A stretch of DNA of 35,051 nucleotides from Candidatus Cryptobacteroides faecigallinarum (GTDB lineage Bacteria; Bacteroidota; Bacteroidia; Bacteroidales; UBA932). Under the pieces are notes generated by a model. That model did no database searches. It had not been told where the DNA came from and saw only the letters and a program-made list of their open reading frames with translations. The translations under genes and the position numbers were made by a program. Positions 24,317-31,989 of the stretch are shown here, piece after piece (positions within the stretch are counted from its first letter, which is position 1; the number at the start of each line of letters is the position of its first letter). The stretch spans positions 1-35,051 of the forward strand of contig JADIMD010000076.1 of NCBI GenBank assembly GCA_017695015.1. The letters are read 5' to 3'.

Positions 24317-26234
24317 TCATTTCGCAGTTGTTGCAGTCGAATACAACGGTAAACTTCTGACCGTTGTTCATCAGATAAAGGGGGGCGGCGCCAGTGTTGC
24401 TTCCCTTTTCTGTTGACTTTCCGAGAAGTCCGGGACGATAGTTTTTAGCGGACGGGTGTTTCGGACACATGCCAAGCTCATGACGGATGCAATATTTTGT
24501 CCTCATCAGTTCCACCCCGTCTCTATGTGTCAGCTCGTAGGCTTGTTCAGAGACCTTGAAGCCTGCATCGGAATATAGCTTTTGCGCAAGACGGTTTGCG
24601 ACATTGGATTTGTAGTCCAGTTCCTTCACTCCGTTCAGGATGACAGGTGTGTTGTTGGGAATGACATTATTGGAGTCAGAGTCCCTGTCAAGAAGGGAAG
24701 GAAGTTCATTCCTGATATAGTTGAGTACGGCAGAAGATAGCAGTGGAAGGGTCCCGTCATGGACGATGTCTGAGACGCTGAAAGAATATATCCCTGAGGT
24801 CTTGGACAGTTGTGCCCTGATCATCGATTCCATTCTTCCGATATTAGAGGCAAACTCCTGCCAAATCCCCCTGTATTCCTTTTCTGCAAACCGTCCGTCT
24901 TCACTCCGCACACTGACCGTCAATATCCCGGAATCCTCTGCCTTGCCTGTTCCGTTTCCCTGCCTTCTGAATGTGACAGCGACCATGGCACCGATTTTCC
25001 TGGAGCAAGGCTTTGATGCAAGCTCCCGTTCGAAAGCGATGTCATAGTTCCTGTACAGCAGCGCCCCGTTGAACAGCGCAGCCGTGCTTTTGCATCGGAC
25101 CTCCAGCCCTTCGCACACATCGGCTCTTACCCCCTCGACATCTCCGTTCCTGCCTATGAAAGACAGCCCGTCACCGTTGTTGAGCCTGATTGTCTTACCT
25201 TTGGCAGGCTTGACGGTAAAGGCTGTTTTTGCTGCGTTCAGCCCTGTTACTGTCCCGAGCTCCTCTCCCATGGATTTGGCGGCATCCATCGACGCCCATT
25301 TCCCTCGTCTGCCGTCAAGGAACAGTTCCGTATAGCCTCTGTTGAAGGTCTTGTCCAGGTCGGGAGAGAATCCACCTGTGACCTTGCCGTATGAAGCCCT
25401 GCGGTATTTTTCAGGGAATCTTTCAACAAGCCTGTCCAAAGCCATTGAATATGCCCTTACCGTATTCCTGACATAAGAGATGTTCTTGAGTCTTCCTTCT
25501 ATCTTGAATGACATGACACCGGCTTCGGCGAGGTCCTCTATCCTGAAGATGAGATTGTAGTCTTTCAGAGACAGAAGAGCCTTGTCGCGCACAATCGTCC
25601 TTCCGTCAGCGTCAATCAGGTCATACCGCGACCGGCAAGCCTGGATGCAGGCGCCTCTGTTTGCGCTCCTGCCGGCAATCTTTTCAGAAAGGTAACATTG
25701 TCCGCTGTAGCATACGCACAATGCCCCGTGGACGAAGAATTCGATTTCGCAGTCCACAGAAGATGAGATTTCCCGTATCTGGTCGAGAGACATTTCCCGT
25801 TCGAGCACAATCCTGCTGAAGCCCAATGCCTCAAGCTCTTTCGCCCGCTCCACTGTCCTGATGGCGCATTGTGTGGATGCATGCATCGCCATTCCAGGGA
25901 AACCAGTCTTCCTTGCCTCCTCTTTCAGGATTTCCACTATCGCCATGTCCTGGATTATGATGGCGTCAGCCCCTGCTTCCCGTATTTCGTCCATCATTTT
26001 CCTCACATCATCGATTTCATCGTCATAGATGATGGTATTCAGGGTGATGAACACTTTTGCCCCGAACATGTGGGCATGACTGCACAGCCTTGCTATGTCG
26101 CTGATGTCATTCCCGGCAGCCTGTCTTGCCCCGAATCGCGGTCCTGCAATATATACGGCATCGGCACCGCAGTCGATTGCCGCGATGCCGATGTCAGCGT
26201 TCCTTGCCGGAGCAAGAAGTTCAAGCTCTCTCAT
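24306..26234 (-). CDS. U32 family protein, RlhA-like (23S rRNA C2501 hydroxylation) candidate
   Basis: A 642-residue peptidase-U32-family protein of the size and type of E. coli RlhA/YdcP, which hydroxylates 23S rRNA C2501. A TIM-barrel-like N-terminal domain (LELLAPARNADIGIAAIDCGADAVYIAG) carries the conserved Cys set C173, C175, C180, C196 and C200 (CVCYSGQC...ACIQAC), probably for an Fe-S cluster. A DUF3656-like middle domain follows. The C-terminal module contains CIRHELGMCPKH and FDCNNCEMII. Residues about 530-538 (VILNGVKEL) are encoded by a dispersed repeat inserted in frame. It is 13 bases downstream of the TPR gene and probably co-transcribed with it. Substrate specificity (rRNA, tRNA or collagenase-like) is inferred only. 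Confidence 0.8.
   Translation of the reverse strand: MRELELLAPARNADIGIAAIDCGADAVYIAGPRFGARQAAGNDISDIARLCSHAHMFGAKVFITLNTIIYDDEIDDVRKMMDEIREAGADAIIIQDMAIVEILKEEARKTGFPGMAMHASTQCAIRTVERAKELEALGFSRIVLEREMSLDQIREISSSVDCEIEFFVHGALCVCYSGQCYLSEKIAGRSANRGACIQACRSRYDLIDADGRTIVRDKALLSLKDYNLIFRIEDLAEAGVMSFKIEGRLKNISYVRNTVRAYSMALDRLVERFPEKYRRASYGKVTGGFSPDLDKTFNRGYTELFLDGRRGKWASMDAAKSMGEELGTVTGLNAAKTAFTVKPAKGKTIRLNNGDGLSFIGRNGDVEGVRADVCEGLEVRCKSTAALFNGALLYRNYDIAFERELASKPCSRKIGAMVAVTFRRQGNGTGKAEDSGILTVSVRSEDGRFAEKEYRGIWQEFASNIGRMESMIRAQLSKTSGIYSFSVSDIVHDGTLPLLSSAVLNYIRNELPSLLDRDSDSNNVIPNNTPVILNGVKELDYKSNVANRLAQKLYSDAGFKVSEQAYELTHRDGVELMRTKYCIRHELGMCPKHPSAKNYRPGLLGKSTEKGSNTGAAPLYLMNNGQKFTVVFDCNNCEMIIR
24621..24646 (-). 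repeat. Dispersed GTCATCCTGAACGGAGTGAAGG repeat inside the U32 coding sequence
   Basis: On the plus strand TTCCTTCACTCCGTTCAGG then ATGACAG matches the inverted copies at 3633-3660 and 3679-3717 with few changes. In the gene it is read in frame as VILNGVKEL, just before the conserved DYKSNVANRLAQ segment. No frame disruption results. Confidence 0.85.
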
Positions 26235-26247
26235 CCTCTGTCAGGAA

Positions 26248-27180
26248 TTACTGCTGGAGGGCTTTGAGCTGCTCCTGGGCCTGTGTCCCGTACTGAGGAT
26301 CAGAAGCCACTTTCTGATAGTATTCTATAGCCTTTTCCTTGTTGCCTGCCTGCTGGTAGAGGACAGCGATGGTGAAGGTGTAGGCGTTTACATTCTTTGC
26401 CCTTGGAGCTGCGATATATTTCTCGTAATAGTTGATGGCAGCAGCGTTGTCACCGAGCTTTGTCGCAGAATTGGCAGCGATGAGGTAGGTGTTGGCGTTG
26501 GTGCTGATGTATGAAGCAGACTTGTCGGCAGCTGCGATAGCCTCTGAATATTTCTGCTGTTTGTAGTAGGTGTTGGCAACTTTGAGATAAAGGTTGGCAA
26601 GCTGTTTCGTAGCGTCCTTCTCTCCGAGTTCACCTGCCTTTGCGTATGCAGCTTCAGCTTCGGCGATCTTGCCTGTTGCAGCAAGTGCGCTTCCGAGGAA
26701 GAGGTATGCACGGCCGTTGTCTGGATCTGCAGCGATAGCCTCATTGTATGCAGTCACTGCATTTGCATAATCCTTTGAGCGAACCAGGTCGTTGGCTTTC
26801 TGGAGAAGAACCTGAGGTACGAGATCATTGGCGTCAGCCTCTACATCTGCATTCCCGTATTCTTTGGCAATGGCGGCAGCTTCATTGAGCTTTGTGATTG
26901 CGTTGTCGTAGTCTTTTTTCTGGATAAGGTCCTTGGCTACGGCGAGGGCTACACCAGGGATGGCGTTCTTGCAGTTTGTCACCACATCCTTGCCGGCATC
27001 ACCGCATGCTTCTGCAGTAGCCAGAGCCTGCTGGAAATACAGGAGGGCTGAAGCATTGTCTCCCATCTGGAGTGACATGGCTCCATTGTTGTAAGTGTTG
27101 ATGGCTTCTTCCACATTCTGGGCGGAAACTGCTACTGTAGCGCAAAGAGCCGCAATGGCCAAAAGAAAGATTCTTTTCAT
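26248..27180 (-). CDS. Exported tetratricopeptide-repeat protein
   Basis: The start is set at ATG 27178-27180 (MKRIFLLAIAALCATVAVSAQ), a clear signal peptide; the open frame extends 14 codons further upstream, past the likely transcription start. The mature 290 residues are almost entirely TPR helices, with consensus signatures such as KDYANAVTAYNEAIAADPDNGRAYLFLGSALAATGK, QKYSEAIAAADKSA and NKEKAIEYYQKVASDPQYG, roughly seven repeats. It is probably a periplasmic protein-protein interaction scaffold. No partner can be named. It is the first gene of a two-gene operon with the U32 gene, behind a good minus-strand -7 box. Confidence 0.85.
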   Translation of the reverse strand: MKRIFLLAIAALCATVAVSAQNVEEAINTYNNGAMSLQMGDNASALLYFQQALATAEACGDAGKDVVTNCKNAIPGVALAVAKDLIQKKDYDNAITKLNEAAAIAKEYGNADVEADANDLVPQVLLQKANDLVRSKDYANAVTAYNEAIAADPDNGRAYLFLGSALAATGKIAEAEAAYAKAGELGEKDATKQLANLYLKVANTYYKQQKYSEAIAAADKSASYISTNANTYLIAANSATKLGDNAAAINYYEKYIAAPRAKNVNAYTFTIAVLYQQAGNKEKAIEYYQKVASDPQYGTQAQEQLKALQQ

Positions 27181-27226
27181 AATTATTGTGATTATTCGTT
27201 TAACATACTCTTGCTTATGCAACTCA

Positions 27227-27258
27227 CAAATTTAGCAAAAAATGTTTTAATTTTGCAA
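27227..27258 (-). promoter_or_regulatory. Promoter of the TPR-U32 operon
   Basis: Minus-strand TAAATTTG (27227-27234) matches TAnnTTTG, with TTGC at 27255-27258 twenty bases upstream as a possible -33. The -33 touches the plus-strand -7 box of the M16-like gene. Confidence 0.6.
27248..27255 (+). promoter_or_regulatory. -7 box (TAATTTTG) of the M16-like gene
   Basis: Exact TAnnTTTG match 18 bases before the ATG at 27274, giving a very short leader. It lies 13 bases from the opposing -7 box. Confidence 0.55.
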
Positions 27259-27273
27259 TCTGGGGAATAAAAG

Positions 27274-29910
27274 ATGAAAAAGAAGCTGCTATTTTATATC
27301 ATTCTGTCGCTTGCATCCTTTGTGCAGGCCTATTCTGCGTCTCCGGTTCCTCCCGGACTGCCGCAGGATCCGGCATTGTCTACAGGGTTGCTGCCGAACG
27401 GGATAACATATTATATCGTGTCCAATCCTTCCGAAAAAGGACTGGCCCAATTCGCTTTGGTGACCAGAAGGGATGCTGATGAGCCTCTGCAGGATGCTGT
27501 ATCGCATGCAAGGAAGTCCATGACACGCATACCACGATTCGGGGACAGGACTGTCAGGGATTATCTTTCAGGAGCTGGACCTTCGGTTTCGTTGTGCCGC
27601 GGTGTCCCGTCAGGGCTCGCTGAAGTGTCGGAAGATGCTACAGTGTACAGGTTCGGCTCGCTGGAGGTCGATGGAAGGGATTTCGTGGTGGATTCGACCC
27701 TGCTCCTGATTTTCAGTATGGTTGCAGGGCAGGATGGCGACGGTTCTCTTTCCGACAATGCGGTGATAATTGCCGGGGATGTGGACAGGAACAGCCTGTT
27801 GTCGAGGATGAGTCTCCTGTCGATGCTGGTGCCCGAGCCGGAAGTGCAGACTGAAGAAGAAAATGCCGACTCCGCATATGTATGGATAAGCAGGGATACG
27901 GCGGAATACAGGGTGAATGTGGATGCCTCTGCGGCAGTTGCCCGTATTTCAGTTACTTATGCATCTCCAAGGACTCCGGAGGAATACATGAAGTCCGTTG
28001 TGCCCCTCATGTCGGGGCATATGGCAGATCTGCTGCAGATGATTATCAGACAGAGGCTTGTGTTGGAGATGAAGCAGGCAGATATCCCGATGTCAGGGAT
28101 GGGGTGCCGCTACAAGCGAAGCTCTGAAGCCCCGGGTGACGAGTCGTTCAGCATATATGTGGATGTTGCCGGGCACGATGTGGAGAAGGCTCTGGATGTG
28201 CTTGCGTCCGTGGTCTCGGATCTCGATGTCAATGGGGTGGGAGTCAAGGAATATTCCGATGTCAGGAGGGAGTCCCTTCTGGACAGGTATATGAAGTTCA
28301 AGAACCCTGTCGTGTGCAACAGTGAATATGTGGACAGGTGCATTTCAGCTTTTCTGTACGGGTCTGCAGTCAATTCGGCCTCTGACCGTTTCAGGTTTCT
28401 GGTCCGGGGCAGGATGCAGGATTCTACGAGGACAAGGCTGTTCAACAATTTCATGATGGAAATGCTCGACAGCGCCTCAAACCTCACCCTCGAAATCACA
28501 GCCGATTCCTTGTATGTGAACGAGAAAGAGGTCCATGGCATATTCTCCGGGGCATGGGACAGGACCATGCGGGATTCGAGCGTCATTTCATATTCCGTGA
28601 ATGCAATGGATTCGCTCAGTCTTGCTGAAGTTCCAGAAGAAAAGGTAAAAGTCGTCAAGACAAGGAAAGAGCCTATGTCCGAAGGAACCATGTGGATTTT
28701 CTCCAACGGGATGAAGGTGGTCTACAAGAGGATGGACACTGGAGGACTGTTCTATTATGACCTGATGGTGCGCGGTGGATTTTCCATGATGCAGGACATC
28801 AGGAAGGGGGAAGGGGCGTTCCTTGCCGATGTGCTTTCCACATATGACATATCGGGTTTGAGAAGCGAAGATTTCCACAGGCTCATGCTCTCGGAGGGCA
28901 TATCCATGTCGTGCAGGGTCGGGCTGTCCGACATGAGCCTGTATGGTGTGGCTGTCAGACCTTCCCTGACTCTGCTCATGAAGTGCATCGGTGCTGTGTC
29001 GGGAAGCAGGACATTGAACGAAAAGGCTTTTGAATACTACAGGGACAGCGAACTTCTGAGACTTGAACGCTCGCAGGGGCGTTTCAGAGACAGGATAGCC
29101 GCTATAGACAGCCTGATGTGCCCGTCGTACAACTATTCTTCCTACAAGACTTCGGACGGTCTCTCTGCTGACCTGCAGGAACGCGCCATGGCTTTCTTCG
29201 ATTCCCAGCTGTCGAGGATGAATGACGGGGTGTTTGTCATAGTCGGGGATATGGAAGAGACTGCAATGAGAAAATTCCTCCAGAAGAATATGGGCGGTTT
29301 CAGGACGATGCCTCTGGCGGTAGCAAGGATAAATCTCCCGTATCAGCCGATTTCAGGATGGACGACCCATATCATGGATGGGATCAGGCAGACTCTTGAT
29401 GTGGGGATGTCAGCAAGGCATCAGTTCAGTTCGGAATCCTATGCAGCGATGGGGCTCGCGTCGATAGCCATGCAGTCGGAATTGGAAAAGGCTCTTGTCG
29501 GGACAGGGGCAAGGGCGTCGGTGTCTGCCGGCTTTATCCCGTATCCTCAGGAAAGGGTGAATATGCTGGTTTCGGTGCGAGAAATGGACCTGAACGGCCT
29601 GCCTCTCGGCGAGTCCGGGATTGATCCTCTCGTGCTTCTGTACAAAATCAGGCCAGTGCTTGCCCGGCTGTCTGCCACCCCTGTCCCTGAAGACAGACTT
29701 GCCCTGTATAAAAAGATTCTCAAGAACATGTATGCCTCAAGGCAGAGCTCTCCCCGTTACTGGGTGGACATGATCAGGCGGAGATATTCCGAAGGGAAAG
29801 ATCTCAATACGAAATATGCTGAGAAGATAGATGCCGTTACGGCCGAGGAGGTTATGGAAATCATTGCGGCATTGGATTCGGGAAGCAAAGTGGAGTATGT
29901 GGTAAGATAA
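27274..29910 (+). CDS. M16-like (pitrilysin-fold) protein lacking the zinc motif
   Basis: An 878-residue exported protein (signal ending AYSAS). The N-terminal LLPNGITYYIVSNPSEKGLAQFALVTR matches the start of Bacteroidetes M16 peptidases (LPNGLTYYI...). Where M16 enzymes have HxxEH, this protein has H78-A-R-K-S82, so the catalytic Glu and second His are missing. A second M16-like half begins around residue 468 (MWIFSNGMKVVYKRMD...GGFSMMQDIRKGEGAFLADVL), with no zinc site either. It is probably a non-catalytic homologue or the inactive partner of a two-subunit M16 peptidase; the active partner is not in this window. The DUF3109 gene follows after 12 bases. Confidence 0.75.
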   Translation: MKKKLLFYIILSLASFVQAYSASPVPPGLPQDPALSTGLLPNGITYYIVSNPSEKGLAQFALVTRRDADEPLQDAVSHARKSMTRIPRFGDRTVRDYLSGAGPSVSLCRGVPSGLAEVSEDATVYRFGSLEVDGRDFVVDSTLLLIFSMVAGQDGDGSLSDNAVIIAGDVDRNSLLSRMSLLSMLVPEPEVQTEEENADSAYVWISRDTAEYRVNVDASAAVARISVTYASPRTPEEYMKSVVPLMSGHMADLLQMIIRQRLVLEMKQADIPMSGMGCRYKRSSEAPGDESFSIYVDVAGHDVEKALDVLASVVSDLDVNGVGVKEYSDVRRESLLDRYMKFKNPVVCNSEYVDRCISAFLYGSAVNSASDRFRFLVRGRMQDSTRTRLFNNFMMEMLDSASNLTLEITADSLYVNEKEVHGIFSGAWDRTMRDSSVISYSVNAMDSLSLAEVPEEKVKVVKTRKEPMSEGTMWIFSNGMKVVYKRMDTGGLFYYDLMVRGGFSMMQDIRKGEGAFLADVLSTYDISGLRSEDFHRLMLSEGISMSCRVGLSDMSLYGVAVRPSLTLLMKCIGAVSGSRTLNEKAFEYYRDSELLRLERSQGRFRDRIAAIDSLMCPSYNYSSYKTSDGLSADLQERAMAFFDSQLSRMNDGVFVIVGDMEETAMRKFLQKNMGGFRTMPLAVARINLPYQPISGWTTHIMDGIRQTLDVGMSARHQFSSESYAAMGLASIAMQSELEKALVGTGARASVSAGFIPYPQERVNMLVSVREMDLNGLPLGESGIDPLVLLYKIRPVLARLSATPVPEDRLALYKKILKNMYASRQSSPRYWVDMIRRRYSEGKDLNTKYAEKIDAVTAEEVMEIIAALDSGSKVEYVVR

Positions 29911-29922
29911 AATGCAATAGGA

Positions 29923-30513
29923 ATGGACAGGATACCATCTATAATACAGATTGACGACTGTCTGGTCTCATCCGAGATACTGACGGAATTTTTTGCCTGC
30001 GATTATGCGAAGTGCAAGGGCTGCTGCTGTGTCATAGGGGACAGCGGCGCTCCTCTGGAAGAAAGCGAGCCTGAGGCGATAGAAAAGAACTACAGCGTGT
30101 TTTCTCCGATAATGAGGCCACAGGGCAGGGCAGCTGTCGCTGACAAGGGCTTTTTTGAAATCGATGTTGACGGGGACATGGTCACGCCCCTTGTGCCTGG
30201 AAGCGAGGAATGTGCCTACACATGTTTTGACAAGGACGGGAACTGCTTCTGCTCCATGGAACGCAAATGGTTTGAGGGAGAAGGGGATTTCCGCAAACCC
30301 ATATCCTGCTGGCTGTATCCGATCAGGGTCTCTGTGCTGGGCAACGGGATGCGTGCCCTCAACCTCCACCGCTGGGAGATATGCAAGGATGCGTTTGCGA
30401 AAGGGGAAAAAGAAGGAGTCCGCGTGTACGAGTTCCTGGAAGAACCTATTACCCGTTATTTTGGGAAGGAATTCTTTCAATCCCTGAAGCAATGCGCAGA
30501 ACATCTTTTCTGA
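29923..30513 (+). CDS. DUF3109 family Cys-rich protein
   Basis: A 196-residue cytoplasmic protein of the Bacteroidetes DUF3109 family, related to YkgJ-type Cys-cluster proteins thought to bind Zn or an Fe-S cluster. Cysteines are dense and conserved-looking: C26, C31 and C34-C36 (ACDYAKCKGCCCVIGDSGAPL), then EECAYTCFDKDGNCFCSMERKW, ISCWLYPIRV and WEICKDAF. No enzyme activity is established. It is probably co-transcribed with the M16-like gene 12 bases upstream. Its last 65 bases overlap, in antisense, the end of the next minus-strand gene. Confidence 0.85.
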   Translation: MDRIPSIIQIDDCLVSSEILTEFFACDYAKCKGCCCVIGDSGAPLEESEPEAIEKNYSVFSPIMRPQGRAAVADKGFFEIDVDGDMVTPLVPGSEECAYTCFDKDGNCFCSMERKWFEGEGDFRKPISCWLYPIRVSVLGNGMRALNLHRWEICKDAFAKGEKEGVRVYEFLEEPITRYFGKEFFQSLKQCAEHLF

Positions 30514-30916
30514 GCCCCTCTACATTGACTCCTCCCGGGATTTCCTTGATTGTTATCCTGTCCTCATACATTCTGGAGATGCGGCTGACTGTCCCGTTGT
30601 GTCTGAAAGTCATCAGACCCGGCTTTGCTTTCTCCAGGCTGTAATAATGGTTTTCCATGTATTTCTTGATGTCGGCCCTGACGGTGTCCCAGTCTCCGGA
30701 TATGGCGGCGTCCTTTGCGACATATCCTACTTTCGGGTAAATGGCTGACAGCACTGCAAACAGAAGGGCAATCTGCCACAGGGCATCATATCCGTTCCTG
30801 AACATGGTGTCGATGTTCGGCTCGACTGCTTTTATCAGGACAAGCAGTCCGAGTATCACCACAATCAGAACAGACAGATAGATGAAGTATTTGACGGCTC
30901 TTACAAAATATTTCAT
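30449..30916 (-). CDS. Small membrane protein of unknown function
   Basis: Start set at ATG 30914-30916 (MKYFVRAVKYFIYLSVLIVVILGLLVLIKAV), giving 155 residues; the longer open frame upstream crosses the promoter and reads as non-coding. Two membrane segments lie at about residues 10-29 and 43-62 (ALWQIALLFAVLSAIYPKVGYV). A charged cytoplasmic-type tail follows (WDTVRADIKKYMENHYYSLEKAKPG...). I do not recognise a named family, but the pattern is that of a conserved Bacteroidales hypothetical. The C-terminus overlaps the DUF3109 gene by 65 bases on the opposite strand. Confidence 0.7.
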   Translation of the reverse strand: MKYFVRAVKYFIYLSVLIVVILGLLVLIKAVEPNIDTMFRNGYDALWQIALLFAVLSAIYPKVGYVAKDAAISGDWDTVRADIKKYMENHYYSLEKAKPGLMTFRHNGTVSRISRMYEDRITIKEIPGGVNVEGLRKDVLRIASGIERIPSQNNG

Positions 30917-30942
30917 GTGACCAGGTTTTTCAGTTTTCGTGG

Positions 30943-30950
30943 CAAAGATA
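30943..30950 (-). promoter_or_regulatory. -7 box (TATCTTTG) of the small membrane protein gene
   Basis: Exact TAnnTTTG match on the minus strand, 26 bases before the ATG. It supports the internal start over the longer open frame. Confidence 0.6.
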
Positions 30951-30991
30951 GTCTTTTTAACCGATATGGCCCTACTAAGAGAAAAATATAT

Positions 30992-30999
30992 TATATTTG
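30992..30999 (+). promoter_or_regulatory. -7 box (TATATTTG) of the coiled-coil protein gene
   Basis: Exact TAnnTTTG match 32 bases before the ATG at 31032. No clear TTTG -33 element was seen. Confidence 0.55.
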
Positions 31000-31031
31000 T
31001 ACGATGTTGGTTGTAATAAAACAAATTAGAC

Positions 31032-31940
31032 ATGGAAGAGAATAAAAAGATTGGACAGGGACCGGTCATGAAGCAGGAGCAGGAAGCCGGGCTGAAAAAG
31101 ACAATGTACATCCTTGCAGCTGTGGCGGCCGTGCTGTTCGTCGCTCTGGCTGTAGTCTGGATTGAGAGGTCATCTTTGGTGAAGGAACTTCAGATTGAGA
31201 AGGAAGACCTTACTGCCGAGATGATTGCCTTGCAGAATGATTATGCGAGCCTTTCTTCCGACTATGAATCCATCAACATGCAGCTGGATTCTTCCCGTGA
31301 GGAAGTGTCACAGCTGATAGAGAGGATCAAGAAGACAGAGGCTACCAACAGAAGCAAGATTCGCCAGTATGAAAAGGAGCTTGGAACACTCAGGAGCATA
31401 ATGAGGAACTATATCGTACAGATAGACTCTCTCAACACCCTCAACCAGAAGCTTACTGCTGATGCGGCCGCTGCCCGTCGTGAAGCTGCCGAGAGCAGGA
31501 GGCAGAACGAGGAGCTCAACAAGGCTGTGGAAAGCCTTTCAGGTCAGGTGGCTGCAGGTTCAGTCCTCAAGGGCCGTGGCATCAGGCTTGATGCATATAA
31601 TGCATCCAACAGGATTACAGACAGAAGCAGCAGGGTAGTCCGCCTCATGGCAACATTGAGCCTTGTGGAGAACGAACTTGCGGACAAAGGTCCTGTACGT
31701 GTATACATCCAGGTGAAAGATCCTGACGGAGCCCTCCTTACCAATGCTTCAAGCAAGGAGTTCATGATGGAAGGTCAGCCTCTGATGGCATCCGCTTCAA
31801 GAGAGGTGGACTACCAGGGTTCTGAAGTTGAACTCAGCATCTACCTCAACGACATTGAAGATTATGTCAAAGGCATCTACACTGTCGAAGCATTCACCGA
31901 GAAAGGAAGCCTCGGCACTGCAGAGCTGATGTTGAGATAG
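31032..31940 (+). CDS. Membrane-anchored coiled-coil protein
   Basis: A 302-residue protein. A short cytoplasmic N-terminus precedes one membrane helix at about residues 24-43 (TMYILAAVAAVLFVALAVVW). A long coiled coil to about residue 172 follows (heptads such as LQIEKEDLTAEMIALQNDYASLSSDYESINMQLDSS). The C-terminal beta-rich domain contains GRGIRLDAYNASNRITDRSSRVVRLMATLSLVENELADKGPVRVYIQVKDPDG. The topology suggests a periplasmic stalk with a head. The type is common as a conserved hypothetical in Bacteroidales; no function is known to me. It has its own -7 box and is followed by a strong terminator. Confidence 0.85.
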   Translation: MEENKKIGQGPVMKQEQEAGLKKTMYILAAVAAVLFVALAVVWIERSSLVKELQIEKEDLTAEMIALQNDYASLSSDYESINMQLDSSREEVSQLIERIKKTEATNRSKIRQYEKELGTLRSIMRNYIVQIDSLNTLNQKLTADAAAARREAAESRRQNEELNKAVESLSGQVAAGSVLKGRGIRLDAYNASNRITDRSSRVVRLMATLSLVENELADKGPVRVYIQVKDPDGALLTNASSKEFMMEGQPLMASASREVDYQGSEVELSIYLNDIEDYVKGIYTVEAFTEKGSLGTAELMLR

Positions 31941-31960
31941 TTTTTACAGCGTACAGACAT

Positions 31961-31989
31961 AGCCCGGTCATTCAACGGCCGGGCTTTTT
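31961..31989 (+). terminator. Rho-independent terminator after the coiled-coil gene
   Basis: AGCCCGG and CCGGGCT form a perfect 7-bp stem around an 11-base loop (31961-31984 in all, including the end of the stem), followed directly by TTTTT at 31985-31989. The T-tract runs into the possible TTG start of hemW. Confidence 0.85.

Noticed and set aside
30917..31111. N-terminal extension of the small membrane protein
   Set aside because: It runs through the -7 boxes and into the opposite gene's start, and its residues look non-coding.
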